64,000 bases of DNA. Source: QKTW01 sp052161885 (GTDB lineage Bacteria; Bacteroidota; Bacteroidia; Chitinophagales; Chitinophagaceae). The notes under the pieces were generated by a model that worked only from the letters and a program-made list of their open reading frames with translations, had not been told where the DNA came from and did no database searches. The stretch lies in NCBI GenBank assembly GCA_052161885.1, contig CP197396.1, positions 868,001 through 932,000 of the forward strand, written 5' to 3'. This document shows positions 8,159-18,073 of this stretch, one piece after another; the first letter of the stretch is position 1, and each line of letters begins with the position of its first letter. Both the position numbers and the translations under genes were made by a program.

Positions 8159-11100
8159 TTAATGAATCACCAGTTTTTCTTTATACTGGTTACCGCCAAT
8201 AACTATATGAGCTATATACACGCCATTTGCCACCCCACTGAGCATGATATCAGCCGAGTTATTCCAGGCGGTTGACTTCAGTGTATTCCGGTATATGGTT
8301 TTGCCAAGTATGTCAGTTACTGTCAGTTGCAGGTCATTACCCGTATTGGCACTCCATACGATATGCAGCTTTCCGTCATTTACCGGGTTCGGATACAGCT
8401 GTATCAGCTGATCAGGGCCTCTCCAGTCTATACGGCGCACATAAGTATAATAGACCTTACCGTTGTTCATCATGTATTTTACGCGGTAATAGATGGAAGA
8501 ACCGTTAGTTAACACCGGGGTGTCGGTATAACGGTAAGATGCCGATTGAAGATGCTGCGCATTCACTTTATAAATACTGTTGAAGCTGCCGCCATCATAA
8601 GAGCGTTGTAATTCGTAATAGTTTGCGGTGGCATCAGCATCCGAAGTCCAGTCAGCAGAAACGTATCTTTCGGATACACGTTGTGCATTGAACACCACAG
8701 TGGCTATAGACAAAGGGTTTTGCCCTGTCGGAGCACCGTCGTTAAACCAGAATTCTGAGAATGAAGGAATTTTGGCTTCAGCATAATAGCCGTTATCATA
8801 AGGTACCCAGTTAACATGATTGTATGTAATGAAGCTATACATGCCATTCTGGTTGTCGTTCAGTGAACCGTTTTCATTGGCAGCCACAGGATCGTGATAC
8901 CTGGTAATACCGAGGGAATATATGTCTTCCGGCGCTGTGCTGCAATCCTGGCAGCCGGTAGACGATGTTATGGCAATGGCACTGGCTTCTGTTACATAAT
9001 ATCTTACAAGTACGGTATCTGCGGGCTGTGTGCCGGGTTGTATCACGAAGTTTTCCGGCAGGTAGTATTGAGAACTGTTACTTTCATAGGTACTGTCGTG
9101 CATATACAGGTTTACAGATGTGGTGCCCATATTCTGCCCCTGGGGCTGTATCTGTGCCAGCAATTTTCCGCCGCTAGTAAAGTTTATCCATTGGCTGCCG
9201 GAAACAGTTTGTGCGGCTGCCGCATTTCCGGTACCGTTATATACATCATATGTTTTATCAAAAATATGGATATCGTCTATGGCTATACCTTCTTTTGTAG
9301 TACCCGGATCAGAAGACAGGGCTATACGCAAACGTATGGTTTGGGTAACAGCCGGAAGTGGTATGGAGGCAACATGCCAGCGTGTGAATCCGCTCGTTTT
9401 CCAGAGTTGCGGAGCATCATACCAATTAGTGCCCTGCCCTGTGGCTCCCAGTCTTGTCCATGTGGTGTCATTGATGCTGTATTCTACATAAGCGGCATCG
9501 CATATACTGGCACCGCAGTCTTCCATATCTATTGCCATACTGAAGCTCAGCATCGGATTGGTAAGGCTGCTTATATTGAAGCAGGGCGAATAGAGGTAAG
9601 ATTTCTCATTGTTGTTATAATTGCCGGCAAGGTTTGTTTTCCATGCTTTTGTACCGCTGGCAGCTTTATTGATGTACTGTGAAGCGGGTGTGCCGTATGC
9701 CCAGCTGCTGTTCTGGCCGTCTGCATACCAGTAACCCTGCCCGTTTTCAAATTGTTCCAGGTAAGGAAAACTGCTGATCAGCGGCTCATTTCTTATACTG
9801 TAATTCAGTACGCTGTCATTGCTGTGATAGGAATCGCCTGTAGCTGAAAGCCATACACTAAGCAGGTGTTGGCCTGGTGCAGAAAGATTTAACTGATGAG
9901 TAAACGTATACAGCAGGGTATCTTTTGCTCCAATTGAATCTATGGTTTCGTTTACTGTTGTGCCGCCATCCAGCTGGTAATATAACTGAACGGAGTATTG
10001 TTTCTGGTTATAGTTATTGAAAACTTTCACCTGCAGTGGCTCGTTGGTGCCGAAATTGCATGATGTACCAGCCGGCGCTTCAATGGCCATGAGGTCTACA
10101 TCATTTATTACCGTATACAATTTTACATTGTCTATAGTGGTGCCGTTGCCATAATTGCTTGCAGCAATTGCTGATGTATCATTTTGCCCGAAGCGCACCT
10201 GGAAGCTGCTGCTGAAGTTCTGATGAGCCTGTGCAAGCACAGATGTAAGAGACAGGGAACTGGTATGAATAATTTGTCCCTGGTTTTGGGTCGTGTCAAA
10301 ATACAACAGATGAATCCATGGCTGCTGGTCATTTCCCCTTATCCATACTTCATTGCCATTCTGGTATTTCGGTTTGCCATGCAATCTGTAGTCAAACTCC
10401 AGCCGCATTTCTGTTGTGGCGGTGTCATATGCTGCAGTGTTGAATGTTCCGGAAAGCGTATTGCCGCTACCTGAAAATATGACCATTGGTGCATCCATGC
10501 TGGCAGAGCGGGAACCACTGATCGTAAATTCCGGGCTGGCAAAAAAGCGAAGCCGGGATGTATCATTGGTCGTTGCAAAATCCCAGTGCTCATCCGGCAG
10601 TACACCCATAGTGTCTCGTGTTATAATACCGTTGCTGCCTGCTTCAAAATCTTCTGTAAATCCTGTTGCCAGGTTCATTGGTGCATTATTAAGCTGGCGA
10701 ATAGTATAGCCGGTTGTGTCATTGATGGAAACGGGATCCGCTGCTGAAAGGTTCTGCACTGCAATGATACAGCCATAGCTGCCCGCAGCAGAAAAATCAA
10801 ACCCCGGAATTGCCTGTATATAGGTACTGTTTGCCGGAATGGTATTATTGAAGGTCTGCGACTGCCACCCACTGTTGTTTACATTCCAGGATAGCTTAAA
10901 GCTGTTTACCGCTGTATTTCCCATATTGCGGATCCGCACATTTACAGACTGGTTGTTGCTCAGTGCTGTACTGGTAAATAAACGTCCAGCAACAGGGCTT
11001 ACTATTTTTTCTGCGGCGAGGTCGCCGGCAGATACGCCGCTGGTGCAGTTACCGGTATTGGGCCTGCGCGATACGGCTATACTTCTCCATCCGGGTGCTC

Positions 11101-13483
11101 CGTTGATAAGCGGGCGCACGGCCACGTAATAAAAGCTGTCTGTGGAAAGGCCTTTTAAAACATATGATGTAGTAACGACCGTGTCGATCGGCTGCATGTA
11201 CAATCCTTTCTTACGTATGATTTCGTAGGCTGTTGCGTTGGGCACTGCATTCCAGTTAATGGACATATAACCGGGGCATTGTGCTGTGTCCAGTTGTACT
11301 ACCGGCTGCGGGTTGATTACAAAAGCGCCTGTTACAAATTGCTGGGCAGTGTTGTTCCTGCTCAGGCGCAGCTTGCACTGTGACGCGCTGATGTTGGGTG
11401 TAAACCATGTATAGTAACGCTGCGCTGCATTGATATTATTACTGAGTTGGTTCCATGTACCGCCATTGTCTGTCGAATATTCCAGTGTAAAAGGATTTGG
11501 GTCATTTGATGCATCCCAGTAAATGCGCAGTGAATCATTTGCAGGGTAAGATGAAGCCGTATTGGGATATGTAATGCTTACTCCTGTATTTATAAAATCG
11601 TAGGCAATATAATAAGGCACGTTACCGAATGGAATATTGTAGCCTTTTACAGTTACGTTATAGGTGCCTGCTGCAGGATTATTGATCACAACCTGTTCTA
11701 CATTGTTCAGGTGGTCTGCGCCTTCAATTGCGGTATCCGAAACATGAGTCACTGCAGGATTAAGCACCAGCGGAAGATGCATGCCGGATGAAGGGTCCGT
11801 TACCTGGAGGTCCAGGTCGTTGACCAGTGCTGTGGCAGATATGGGTGAAGCTGCTGTGTCCTGCCAGTAAAGCAGTATTTTTAGCTGGGCTGTATTCGCC
11901 GGAACCGTTACGGTAGTGGTTTGCGTGCCATTGTTGGCAATAGTATTAGTAGTGTAGCGGTGATTGTCCAGCATCTGCAGTGAGCGGTACAGGTTCATCA
12001 ATCCAAAACCAAAAAGATAATCGGGTCCGGGATTGCCGTAATCTGTAGCGCCATTAATCAGTAATGTTTTCAGCAGGTCGGAATGCGGGCCAATGCCGCT
12101 GTTGATCTGTTTGTATCTTTCTGAAAGCAGTGCAGCACCCCCTGTCACATTAGGGCATGCCATACTGGTGCCGTCTGCAGAGAGGTACACGTCAACACCT
12201 TTTGTTGAGTAAACGCTGGTGCCGATACCGCATATTTCCGGTTTAATACGACCGTCTTTCATCGGGCCGCGGGAAGAAGTATTTTTCAGACCGGTGCGTT
12301 TGTCCATATTGCCTACCACCAGTACATTCTTGCCCGCCTGGTATCCGCCAACTGTGGTTGCATACCCCGATGCGTAAGGTGCACAGGTTAATGCGCCGTC
12401 ATTGCCGGACGCAAATACGTGCAATATTTCCGGGTTTGCAGCAGCTATATTGTCTATGTCTGATGCGAGTACATCGTAGTTGCCTGCATTACTGCAACTC
12501 CCTACAATTGCTGCATAAGAATTGTTGGTGAGTGTCATGTTGTATGCCTGCGACATTGCTGCTGCTTCATACAATACTTCATCATACATGTGGTCCAGCA
12601 GCCGTACGTGCGGTGCAAATCCTTCTCCTTTCGGATCTATGATACCAGCCCCGCCTACAGTGCCGTTTGTATGCTGCCCATGATTTGTGTAAGGTGATGG
12701 ATTGAAACTGATAACACGTTCTTTAGTATCTATATGATACAGCGCACTTACATTGTCGCCCACTCCCACGGTTATGCCTTCACCGGTAAGACCATAACCG
12801 CCGTTTGCCTGGGAAAGCGTACCGATATTGGCTCTTGTGGCATTTCTCGATTCAAAGTTCAGGGGTTGTACATCTGCCGGAAGTCCTATGTACTGAACAC
12901 CGTACCACGAAGCAAGTGCTATAATGTTTTGAGCTGTTATGGATATAATATAACCTGAGCTGCCTTTCCTGGGTTGTTTGGTTATAATGCCTTTCGACGA
13001 TGTGATATTTTTTTCAACAGCAATTCTGTCAATACCGGGGTAAATACTTACGAGTACAGAAACTGTTCTGTTCTGTGTCAGCCATTTTTTTACAGAAGGG
13101 TCAATTTTCCATATTCCTTTTACGGGAACAACTGCACGCAGGTTTGAAAAGGAAGAAATGCGTGTATTATTGCTGATAAGTGAAATAAATGCATTGCCGG
13201 TTACCGGGCTTTGTATCAGTATGCCGGAGGCTTTCAGAGATTCCAGTTCTGCTGCGGAAGGCATATGATTAAACTGGAGTATAGCCTGCGCGGGCGTTTC
13301 TGGGTGAGCTCGTTTAAAGCTGTCCAGCCATGCAGCTGCGTTGGCTGACGGGGTTATTGTTTCATTTTTAAGGGATATAGTATAATTCGCTGCCTTGTCC
13401 TGCGCATAAAGGCGGATGCCGCAAAACGACATTAGGAAAATGTAAATAAAAAAGCATCTGCCGAGGTGTACAGTTCGTGTCAT
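8159..13483 (-). CDS. Giant S8 (subtilisin-like) serine peptidase with T9SS sorting domain
   Basis: The start was set at ATG 13483 (MTRTVHLGRCFF...), giving a signal peptide ending near LYAQ and a mature protein of about 1,750 residues. The S8 core spans about residues 210-520, with D243 in GVGDNVS, H271 in HGQHTNGTVGG and S440 in GTSMACPNVTGG. The Asp motif is D-N rather than the usual D-[ST]-G. Downstream come an Ig-like or proprotein-like region, a fibronectin III-like domain near SINWNAVPNATAYEI, and two MAM-like (choice-of-anchor J) domains beginning near TEDFEAGSNG and LEQFENGQGYW. The end is a Por sorting domain (IQLYPNPVNDGKLHI). It is presumably a surface or secreted protease. Confidence 0.92.
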   Translation of the reverse strand: MTRTVHLGRCFFIYIFLMSFCGIRLYAQDKAANYTISLKNETITPSANAAAWLDSFKRAHPETPAQAILQFNHMPSAAELESLKASGILIQSPVTGNAFISLISNNTRISSFSNLRAVVPVKGIWKIDPSVKKWLTQNRTVSVLVSIYPGIDRIAVEKNITSSKGIITKQPRKGSSGYIISITAQNIIALASWYGVQYIGLPADVQPLNFESRNATRANIGTLSQANGGYGLTGEGITVGVGDNVSALYHIDTKERVISFNPSPYTNHGQHTNGTVGGAGIIDPKGEGFAPHVRLLDHMYDEVLYEAAAMSQAYNMTLTNNSYAAIVGSCSNAGNYDVLASDIDNIAAANPEILHVFASGNDGALTCAPYASGYATTVGGYQAGKNVLVVGNMDKRTGLKNTSSRGPMKDGRIKPEICGIGTSVYSTKGVDVYLSADGTSMACPNVTGGAALLSERYKQINSGIGPHSDLLKTLLINGATDYGNPGPDYLFGFGLMNLYRSLQMLDNHRYTTNTIANNGTQTTTVTVPANTAQLKILLYWQDTAASPISATALVNDLDLQVTDPSSGMHLPLVLNPAVTHVSDTAIEGADHLNNVEQVVINNPAAGTYNVTVKGYNIPFGNVPYYIAYDFINTGVSITYPNTASSYPANDSLRIYWDASNDPNPFTLEYSTDNGGTWNQLSNNINAAQRYYTWFTPNISASQCKLRLSRNNTAQQFVTGAFVINPQPVVQLDTAQCPGYMSINWNAVPNATAYEIIRKKGLYMQPIDTVVTTSYVLKGLSTDSFYYVAVRPLINGAPGWRSIAVSRRPNTGNCTSGVSAGDLAAEKIVSPVAGRLFTSTALSNNQSVNVRIRNMGNTAVNSFKLSWNVNNSGWQSQTFNNTIPANSTYIQAIPGFDFSAAGSYGCIIAVQNLSAADPVSINDTTGYTIRQLNNAPMNLATGFTEDFEAGSNGIITRDTMGVLPDEHWDFATTNDTSRLRFFASPEFTISGSRSASMDAPMVIFSGSGNTLSGTFNTAAYDTATTEMRLEFDYRLHGKPKYQNGNEVWIRGNDQQPWIHLLYFDTTQNQGQIIHTSSLSLTSVLAQAHQNFSSSFQVRFGQNDTSAIAASNYGNGTTIDNVKLYTVINDVDLMAIEAPAGTSCNFGTNEPLQVKVFNNYNQKQYSVQLYYQLDGGTTVNETIDSIGAKDTLLYTFTHQLNLSAPGQHLLSVWLSATGDSYHSNDSVLNYSIRNEPLISSFPYLEQFENGQGYWYADGQNSSWAYGTPASQYINKAASGTKAWKTNLAGNYNNNEKSYLYSPCFNISSLTNPMLSFSMAIDMEDCGASICDAAYVEYSINDTTWTRLGATGQGTNWYDAPQLWKTSGFTRWHVASIPLPAVTQTIRLRIALSSDPGTTKEGIAIDDIHIFDKTYDVYNGTGNAAAAQTVSGSQWINFTSGGKLLAQIQPQGQNMGTTSVNLYMHDSTYESNSSQYYLPENFVIQPGTQPADTVLVRYYVTEASAIAITSSTGCQDCSTAPEDIYSLGITRYHDPVAANENGSLNDNQNGMYSFITYNHVNWVPYDNGYYAEAKIPSFSEFWFNDGAPTGQNPLSIATVVFNAQRVSERYVSADWTSDADATANYYELQRSYDGGSFNSIYKVNAQHLQSASYRYTDTPVLTNGSSIYYRVKYMMNNGKVYYTYVRRIDWRGPDQLIQLYPNPVNDGKLHIVWSANTGNDLQLTVTDILGKTIYRNTLKSTAWNNSADIMLSGVANGVYIAHIVIGGNQYKEKLVIH

Positions 13484-13600
13484 AGATAGCGTATGAAAAG
13501 CTTGATTGGCGCAGGCTGGTATAAAAATGACACAGCCCGTATTACGCATACAAGTTACAATATTTTTACGCTGTTTTTGTCATGAATTTTACACCTGTGG

Positions 13601-14806
13601 CTATACAAAATCCAGCATTGGATAGCTATGTTTTATTATCTGCCGGGCATCGGTTCCCAGCCAGTTATTCAGCATAGTGGCATATACCTGCTTAAAGTCT
13701 ATTTCGTAACGGAGGTCTCCTTCGTCAAGGTCGGTAAGGCGTGGCAGATCATTGTATAATCCCTGCTTTTTCAGGCCGCTGCTGATGAGGAACATGTTAT
13801 TGGCCGTGCCATGGTCGGTTCCGCCACTGGCATTTTGTGCTACCCTTCTGCCAAATTCGGAGAATGTCATAATCATTACATCCTGCATCCGGTTGTTTTG
13901 TTTCAGGTCTGCAACCAGTGCGGCCAGTGCATCATCGAGTTCTGTAAAAAGCTTTGCCTGTCGGTCTTTCTGGCCTACGTGCGTGTCAAAACTGCCGTGG
14001 GACACGTAGTATACACGGGTATCCGCATGCGAATTGATGAGCGAGCCTATGGTTTTCATTCTTTTACCCAGTTGTGTATCCGGGTAGATCTGGCTGGTGT
14101 TGTATATTTTGCTCTGCTTGTATACATAGTCGGCAGATGAAATTGTTTCGGTAAGTGTCTGGTATAAATAGTCTGCCAGCTTTGCTTCATGTTCATGCTG
14201 ATGCTCCGTAACAAGGCGGTTAAAATACGGATCGGATGCAGCTTTATAGAATTGATTTACATCGCGTATGGCTATAGCAGATTTTTTATTGCCTTTCATG
14301 GCGAGGCTCAGGCTGTCATCTACTTCTATGGCCATTGTTTTGTGTACGTCGCAATCTACACAGGCATTATCAAGATAACGGCCCAGCCATCCTGTGGTCA
14401 CCAATTCATCAGATGCACTGCCCGTCTGCCAGATGTCCATGCTCCGGAAATGAGATCTGTTGGGCTCAGGGTAACCTACATTATTTAAAATACCCAGCCA
14501 TCCCTGGTCATATAAAGCCCGCATATTTTTCAACGATGGGTGCAGTCCCGCTTCGTCGTTTAGTTTCAATATCTCCGTATCTGCCAGCCCAAGCACAGGC
14601 CGGCTTTTATAATAGATATCGTTACGGAATGGTATCACTGTGTTCAGTCCGTCATTGCCTCCGGAGAGCTGTACGATCACCAATATCTTTTCGTTTTGCG
14701 AGGACACAACCTGCGGCCCGGCAAATGCCTTCAGGAATTGCGGCATCATCACCGATGCACTGGCCAGAGAGCTAAGCTGTATAAATTTCCTGCGGGAGAG
14801 TGCCAT
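13601..14806 (-). CDS. DUF1501 family protein (Tat-type signal, sulfatase-like)
   Basis: A 401-residue protein starting MALSRRKFIQLSSLASAS, with the twin-arginine motif and hydrophobic core of a Tat signal. Family motifs include IVQLSGGNDGLNTVIPF, HFRSMDIWQTGS, MIMTFSEFGRRVA and GGTDHGTANNMFLI. DUF1501 proteins belong to the alkaline phosphatase/sulfatase superfamily and are nearly always encoded beside a DUF1800 protein, as here (the DUF1800 gene is 178 bases upstream on the same strand). Their biochemical role is not established. The 178-base gap holds degenerate tandem words (GTGAAATTTGAG-like) seen elsewhere in this window. Confidence 0.92.
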   Translation of the reverse strand: MALSRRKFIQLSSLASASVMMPQFLKAFAGPQVVSSQNEKILVIVQLSGGNDGLNTVIPFRNDIYYKSRPVLGLADTEILKLNDEAGLHPSLKNMRALYDQGWLGILNNVGYPEPNRSHFRSMDIWQTGSASDELVTTGWLGRYLDNACVDCDVHKTMAIEVDDSLSLAMKGNKKSAIAIRDVNQFYKAASDPYFNRLVTEHQHEHEAKLADYLYQTLTETISSADYVYKQSKIYNTSQIYPDTQLGKRMKTIGSLINSHADTRVYYVSHGSFDTHVGQKDRQAKLFTELDDALAALVADLKQNNRMQDVMIMTFSEFGRRVAQNASGGTDHGTANNMFLISSGLKKQGLYNDLPRLTDLDEGDLRYEIDFKQVYATMLNNWLGTDARQIIKHSYPMLDFV

Positions 14807-14984
14807 AATTTCTTTTTTAGTGAATTGTCAATGGGCGATAGTGAATAACATAGGTTGAAACGTCAGATGTCAAGGGTAAGATGTGAAATTTGAGTATTGA
14901 GATATGGGATAACAGCAATTATAATTGATCACATTACCTCAATTACCTGTTCAATATTTTCATAAGTCAGCACATTTTAATTCA

Positions 14985-16406
14985 TCAGCAAAGCTGGTAC
15001 TCCGGCATTTCCATCAGTAAAATAGTGATGCTTTTTACCAGTTCTTCGCGTGAATCTTTATCTACATATTTTCCAATGGTGCTGATCTTTTCGGCGGAAA
15101 GTGTTACCGGGAAAAGGTAAGATGCAATAGCTCCCGGCAATTGCCCGTCGGGGACATCTTTCCAGTGGTTTACATATGCTGACCAATCTGCGTTCACCTT
15201 CCCTATCCGGAATACCTGTGCTTTTCCCGTTTCTGCAGCCATTTTGCGGCCACTCATCATGTCCATGTCGCTCTCTTTGGCATGAAGGTTTAATTCTTTT
15301 GAGCCGAACAGCGCTTCAGGCAATCTCATCCGTATCACCAGTGCCGAACTGTCGATCCAGTTTTTACCACCGGGCCAGCCTGCTACATTGGGCGGATAAA
15401 AAAGCCATTGGCCCAGTATCCGCTGGATATTCACACTTATTTTATCATTTTCAAATGTCATCGGCAATGTACGCATATAGCCTGCGAGCAGCTCTGCCGG
15501 GCTTTTGATCTTTGCTCCGGCCACATCACCTGTATACATCCAGGAAGACGTAAACATTTCTTCCAGCAGATGCCGGATGTCGTAATTGCTGTCGTAAAAG
15601 CTGCGTGCGAGCTGTTGCACACGCTTATCATCTATCTTCAGGTCGCTGACGAAATAACGGTATATCTTCTGGGTAATGAATATTGAAGTCTGGCGTTGTT
15701 CCAGCAGTATGTTCAGTATATCGTCACCATTAAAATTGCCGGTGCGGCCCAGGAATGTTTTGGAGCCGGTGTCGTGTTGTCCTTTGCGGAATGTGAAATA
15801 TCCCTGGTCGTCGTAACCCCATCCTGTAAAGGCTCTCGCGGCTTCTTTTATATCTGTCTCCGTATAATTGCCTCTCCCGAGTGTGAACAGTTCCATCACT
15901 TCGCGGGCAAAATTTTCATTCGGATGCTGTTTCCTGTTTTGCTGGTTGTTCAGGAACAGCAGCATGGACGGACTTTTGGAAACCGCACGCAGCAGATCGC
16001 TGAAGCTGCCTAATGCATTATTTCGTATATCCTGCAGCAGCAGCTGGTCAAAGAAAGCGTTGTTGGTACGTGTGGCAAAATGCCCGTGCCAGAAAAGGCT
16101 CATTTTTTCGCGCAGCGGGTATTGCGTTTGTGCCATTTCATTTGTCCACAGCACATTCAGGTCCTGCACATGACTGCGCATTTCCTTCTGCCGTTCTTTG
16201 CGCGTGTCCTCATCCAGCATTTTCATAATGCGCGGATTATACATGGCGCGGTCTTCATCATGGATCACAGCCAGCTGGGCCGGCGCGTCCGTCGGGAAAA
16301 GATCCGGTACGATTTCCTTTACAGGTCGTGGGGCCGCAAAGTCGCGGAGCGATATACCAAAGCCTGCGCGGCTATACAGCAGTTTATTTTGTTCGGACAG
16401 ATTCAT
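14985..16406 (-). CDS. DUF1800 family protein
   Basis: A 473-residue member of DUF1800. Visible family features are LLYSRAGFGISLRDFA at the start, MSLFWHGHFATR near residue 105, NENFAREVMELFTLGRGNYTE near residue 165, ARAFTGWGYDD, and PPNVAGWPGGKNWI near residue 350. It is transcribed just before the DUF1501 gene, the usual pairing. The function is unknown; members are often annotated as exported proteins of unknown role. No clear signal peptide is seen with the ATG at 16406. Confidence 0.92.
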   Translation of the reverse strand: MNLSEQNKLLYSRAGFGISLRDFAAPRPVKEIVPDLFPTDAPAQLAVIHDEDRAMYNPRIMKMLDEDTRKERQKEMRSHVQDLNVLWTNEMAQTQYPLREKMSLFWHGHFATRTNNAFFDQLLLQDIRNNALGSFSDLLRAVSKSPSMLLFLNNQQNRKQHPNENFAREVMELFTLGRGNYTETDIKEAARAFTGWGYDDQGYFTFRKGQHDTGSKTFLGRTGNFNGDDILNILLEQRQTSIFITQKIYRYFVSDLKIDDKRVQQLARSFYDSNYDIRHLLEEMFTSSWMYTGDVAGAKIKSPAELLAGYMRTLPMTFENDKISVNIQRILGQWLFYPPNVAGWPGGKNWIDSSALVIRMRLPEALFGSKELNLHAKESDMDMMSGRKMAAETGKAQVFRIGKVNADWSAYVNHWKDVPDGQLPGAIASYLFPVTLSAEKISTIGKYVDKDSREELVKSITILLMEMPEYQLC

Positions 16407-16526
16407 ATCATACAGTTCGGGAATTTGACTCCGTTTTCAGGTCAAAGTTTAGTAAGTAAAATATATGGGAATGGCATTTTGCCTGTTCTATAAAAATACT
16501 ACCTTACCCGCTGATTAAACGTTAAA

Positions 16527-17558
16527 ATGAAAAGTTTTGCCAGCGATAATTATGCAGGCGTTCTGCCGCAGGTAATGCAGGCGTTGTCTGCTGCCAATGA
16601 AGAACATGCAATTTCCTATGGTGCTGATAGTCTGAGCCATTTGGTGCAGGAAAAGTTCAGGTCGCTGCTGGGCACAAACGCAGATGTGTTATTCGTGTTT
16701 AATGGCACTGGGGCCAATGTACTCAGCCTCAGTGCTGCCACACATTCTTACAATGCGGTCCTCTGCGCAGATATTTCACATATTTATAACGATGAATCTT
16801 CGGCGCCCGAAACATTTACCGGTTGCCGGTATTTTTCTATTCCATCCAATGCAGCGGGTAAGCTGGAGCCCGAAGTTGTGCGGCGGCGGCTGATCCGTAA
16901 GGGTGATATTCATTTTGCACAGATCGCTGTTCTTTCCGTAACACAGTCTACTGAATATGGCACTGTGTATGCACCGGCCGAACTGAAAGAGCTTTCCGCA
17001 ATATGCAGGGAGCATGGACTTTATTTTCATATCGATGGTTCGCGTTTCTTCAACGCCGCTGCCAGCCTGGATTGCACGCTCAAAGAATTGATCACTGACA
17101 CTGGTGCGGATATCGTTTCACTTGGGGGTACCAAGCTGGGTATGATGTATGGGGAAGCTGTGATCGTATTGAATGAACAACTGAAACAGCATATACGCTT
17201 TAAGCAGAAACAGGCAATGCAGTTATCTTCTAAGGCCCGGTTTATAGCCGCGCAATTTAATGCATTGCTGGAAGGTGAACTGTGGCGCAGCACGGCGTTG
17301 CATGCCAATGCTATGGCGCAATTGCTGGCAGACGGTTTAAAAGAATTTAAGCAGGTGAAAGTTACTATGCCCGTGCAGGCTAATGTTGTTTTTGCTGAAT
17401 TGCCACGGGAATGGAATAAACCACTGCAGGAAAAATTCCCTTTTTATATCTGGAAAGAAGTAACCAATGAGGCCCGCCTGATGTGCGCCTGGGATACAAC
17501 ACAGGCTGATGTGACTGCTTTCGTGAATAGTATGAAACAGCTTGCCGGCGGTTTATAA
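16527..17558 (+). CDS. ltaE: Low-specificity L-threonine aldolase (beta-eliminating lyase family)
   Basis: PLP enzyme of fold type I that cleaves threonine or allo-threonine to glycine and acetaldehyde. The 343-residue length is normal. The PLP-binding lysine is K203 in SLGGTKLGMMYGEAV. Other family marks are the N-terminal FASDNYAGVLPQVMQAL, VFNGTGANVLSL for phosphate binding, HIYNDESSAPE and FHIDGSRFFNAAAS with the cofactor-contacting Asp. It is divergent from the DUF1800 gene. A promoter-like TTTG (16478-16481) and TACCTTAC (16500-16507) spaced by 18 bases lie upstream. Confidence 0.92.
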   Translation: MKSFASDNYAGVLPQVMQALSAANEEHAISYGADSLSHLVQEKFRSLLGTNADVLFVFNGTGANVLSLSAATHSYNAVLCADISHIYNDESSAPETFTGCRYFSIPSNAAGKLEPEVVRRRLIRKGDIHFAQIAVLSVTQSTEYGTVYAPAELKELSAICREHGLYFHIDGSRFFNAAASLDCTLKELITDTGADIVSLGGTKLGMMYGEAVIVLNEQLKQHIRFKQKQAMQLSSKARFIAAQFNALLEGELWRSTALHANAMAQLLADGLKEFKQVKVTMPVQANVVFAELPREWNKPLQEKFPFYIWKEVTNEARLMCAWDTTQADVTAFVNSMKQLAGGL

Positions 17559-17562
17559 ACAT

Positions 17563-17583
17563 GAGGTATGGATACCTCTTTTT
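17563..17583 (+). terminator. Short hairpin terminator after ltaE
   Basis: GAGGTAT / ATACCTC with a GG loop is followed by TTTTT, five bases after the ltaE stop. The T run then enters a second AT-rich inverted repeat (TTACTT / AAGTAA, 17582-17600). Confidence 0.7.
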
Positions 17584-17639
17584 ACTTGTCTAAAAAGTAA
17601 GGAAACCTGATCTGCACCGCAACGCTACGGTGAAAACAT

Positions 17640-17668
17640 CATTAGCTAATCCGCTAATTTTCACATTT
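17640..17668 (-). repeat. Dispersed intergenic repeat (AAATGTGAAAATTAGC family), minus-strand copy
   Basis: Read on the minus strand this is AAATGTGAAAATTAGC followed by GGATTAGCTAATG. It is nearly identical to the copies at 33899-33927 and 62427-62455. It lies just past the 3' end of ltaE, between two convergent genes. Confidence 0.75.
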
Positions 17669-17685
17669 CTGATTTTTGATTTTTA

Positions 17686-18051
17686 TTACCCTATCTTTTG
17701 TTTGCCGGCCTGCTCTGTTTTTTGAACAAATACGAACAGGAACATTTTCTTTCCTACAACCAGTAATTCCGGGTCGGAATATCTTTCCGGAAAATCAAGC
17801 CTGAGATGGTGAAACAACTGCATGGCCAGATGTTTGCCCTGTTCGTAATTTTCCAGCGGGAAATAATGCGTTTCGCCACGGCCGTAAAGATGATAGAAGC
17901 GTTCTTCTGCAGCTTCTATATTGGTAGTAATAATTGCCCTGATAGAAAAAAGGTGCGATTGCAGCAGCTCTACGTTAGACAAACCGGCATTCTCAGCCCC
18001 GGCCCACCGGTCGAAGTTTAGCTTATGAAGTATGTCCAGCAGTGTGATCAA
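17686..18051 (-). CDS. Hypothetical protein of about 121 residues, no ATG start
   Basis: I do not recognise this protein. It is a soluble alpha/beta-looking polypeptide with no signal peptide or membrane segment; visible features are HKLNFDRWAGAENAGLS near the start and a basic, glutamine-rich end (TEQAGKQKIG). The only canonical start in the frame is TTG at 18051: the in-frame stop TGA lies at 18070-18072 and no ATG or GTG occurs between. The ATG at 18073 is out of frame. Coding is supported by sensible amino-acid composition across the whole frame. It faces a long AT-rich region upstream. Confidence 0.6.
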   Translation of the reverse strand: MITLLDILHKLNFDRWAGAENAGLSNVELLQSHLFSIRAIITTNIEAAEERFYHLYGRGETHYFPLENYEQGKHLAMQLFHHLRLDFPERYSDPELLVVGKKMFLFVFVQKTEQAGKQKIG

Positions 18052-18073
18052 ATCTTCCGTTTTTATAATTCAT

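Noticed and set aside
8894..9682. 262-codon plus-strand frame inside the S8 peptidase gene
   Set aside because: Antisense to a continuous multidomain protease; composition is atypical (Cys, Tyr and Gly rich) and no motif is recognisable.
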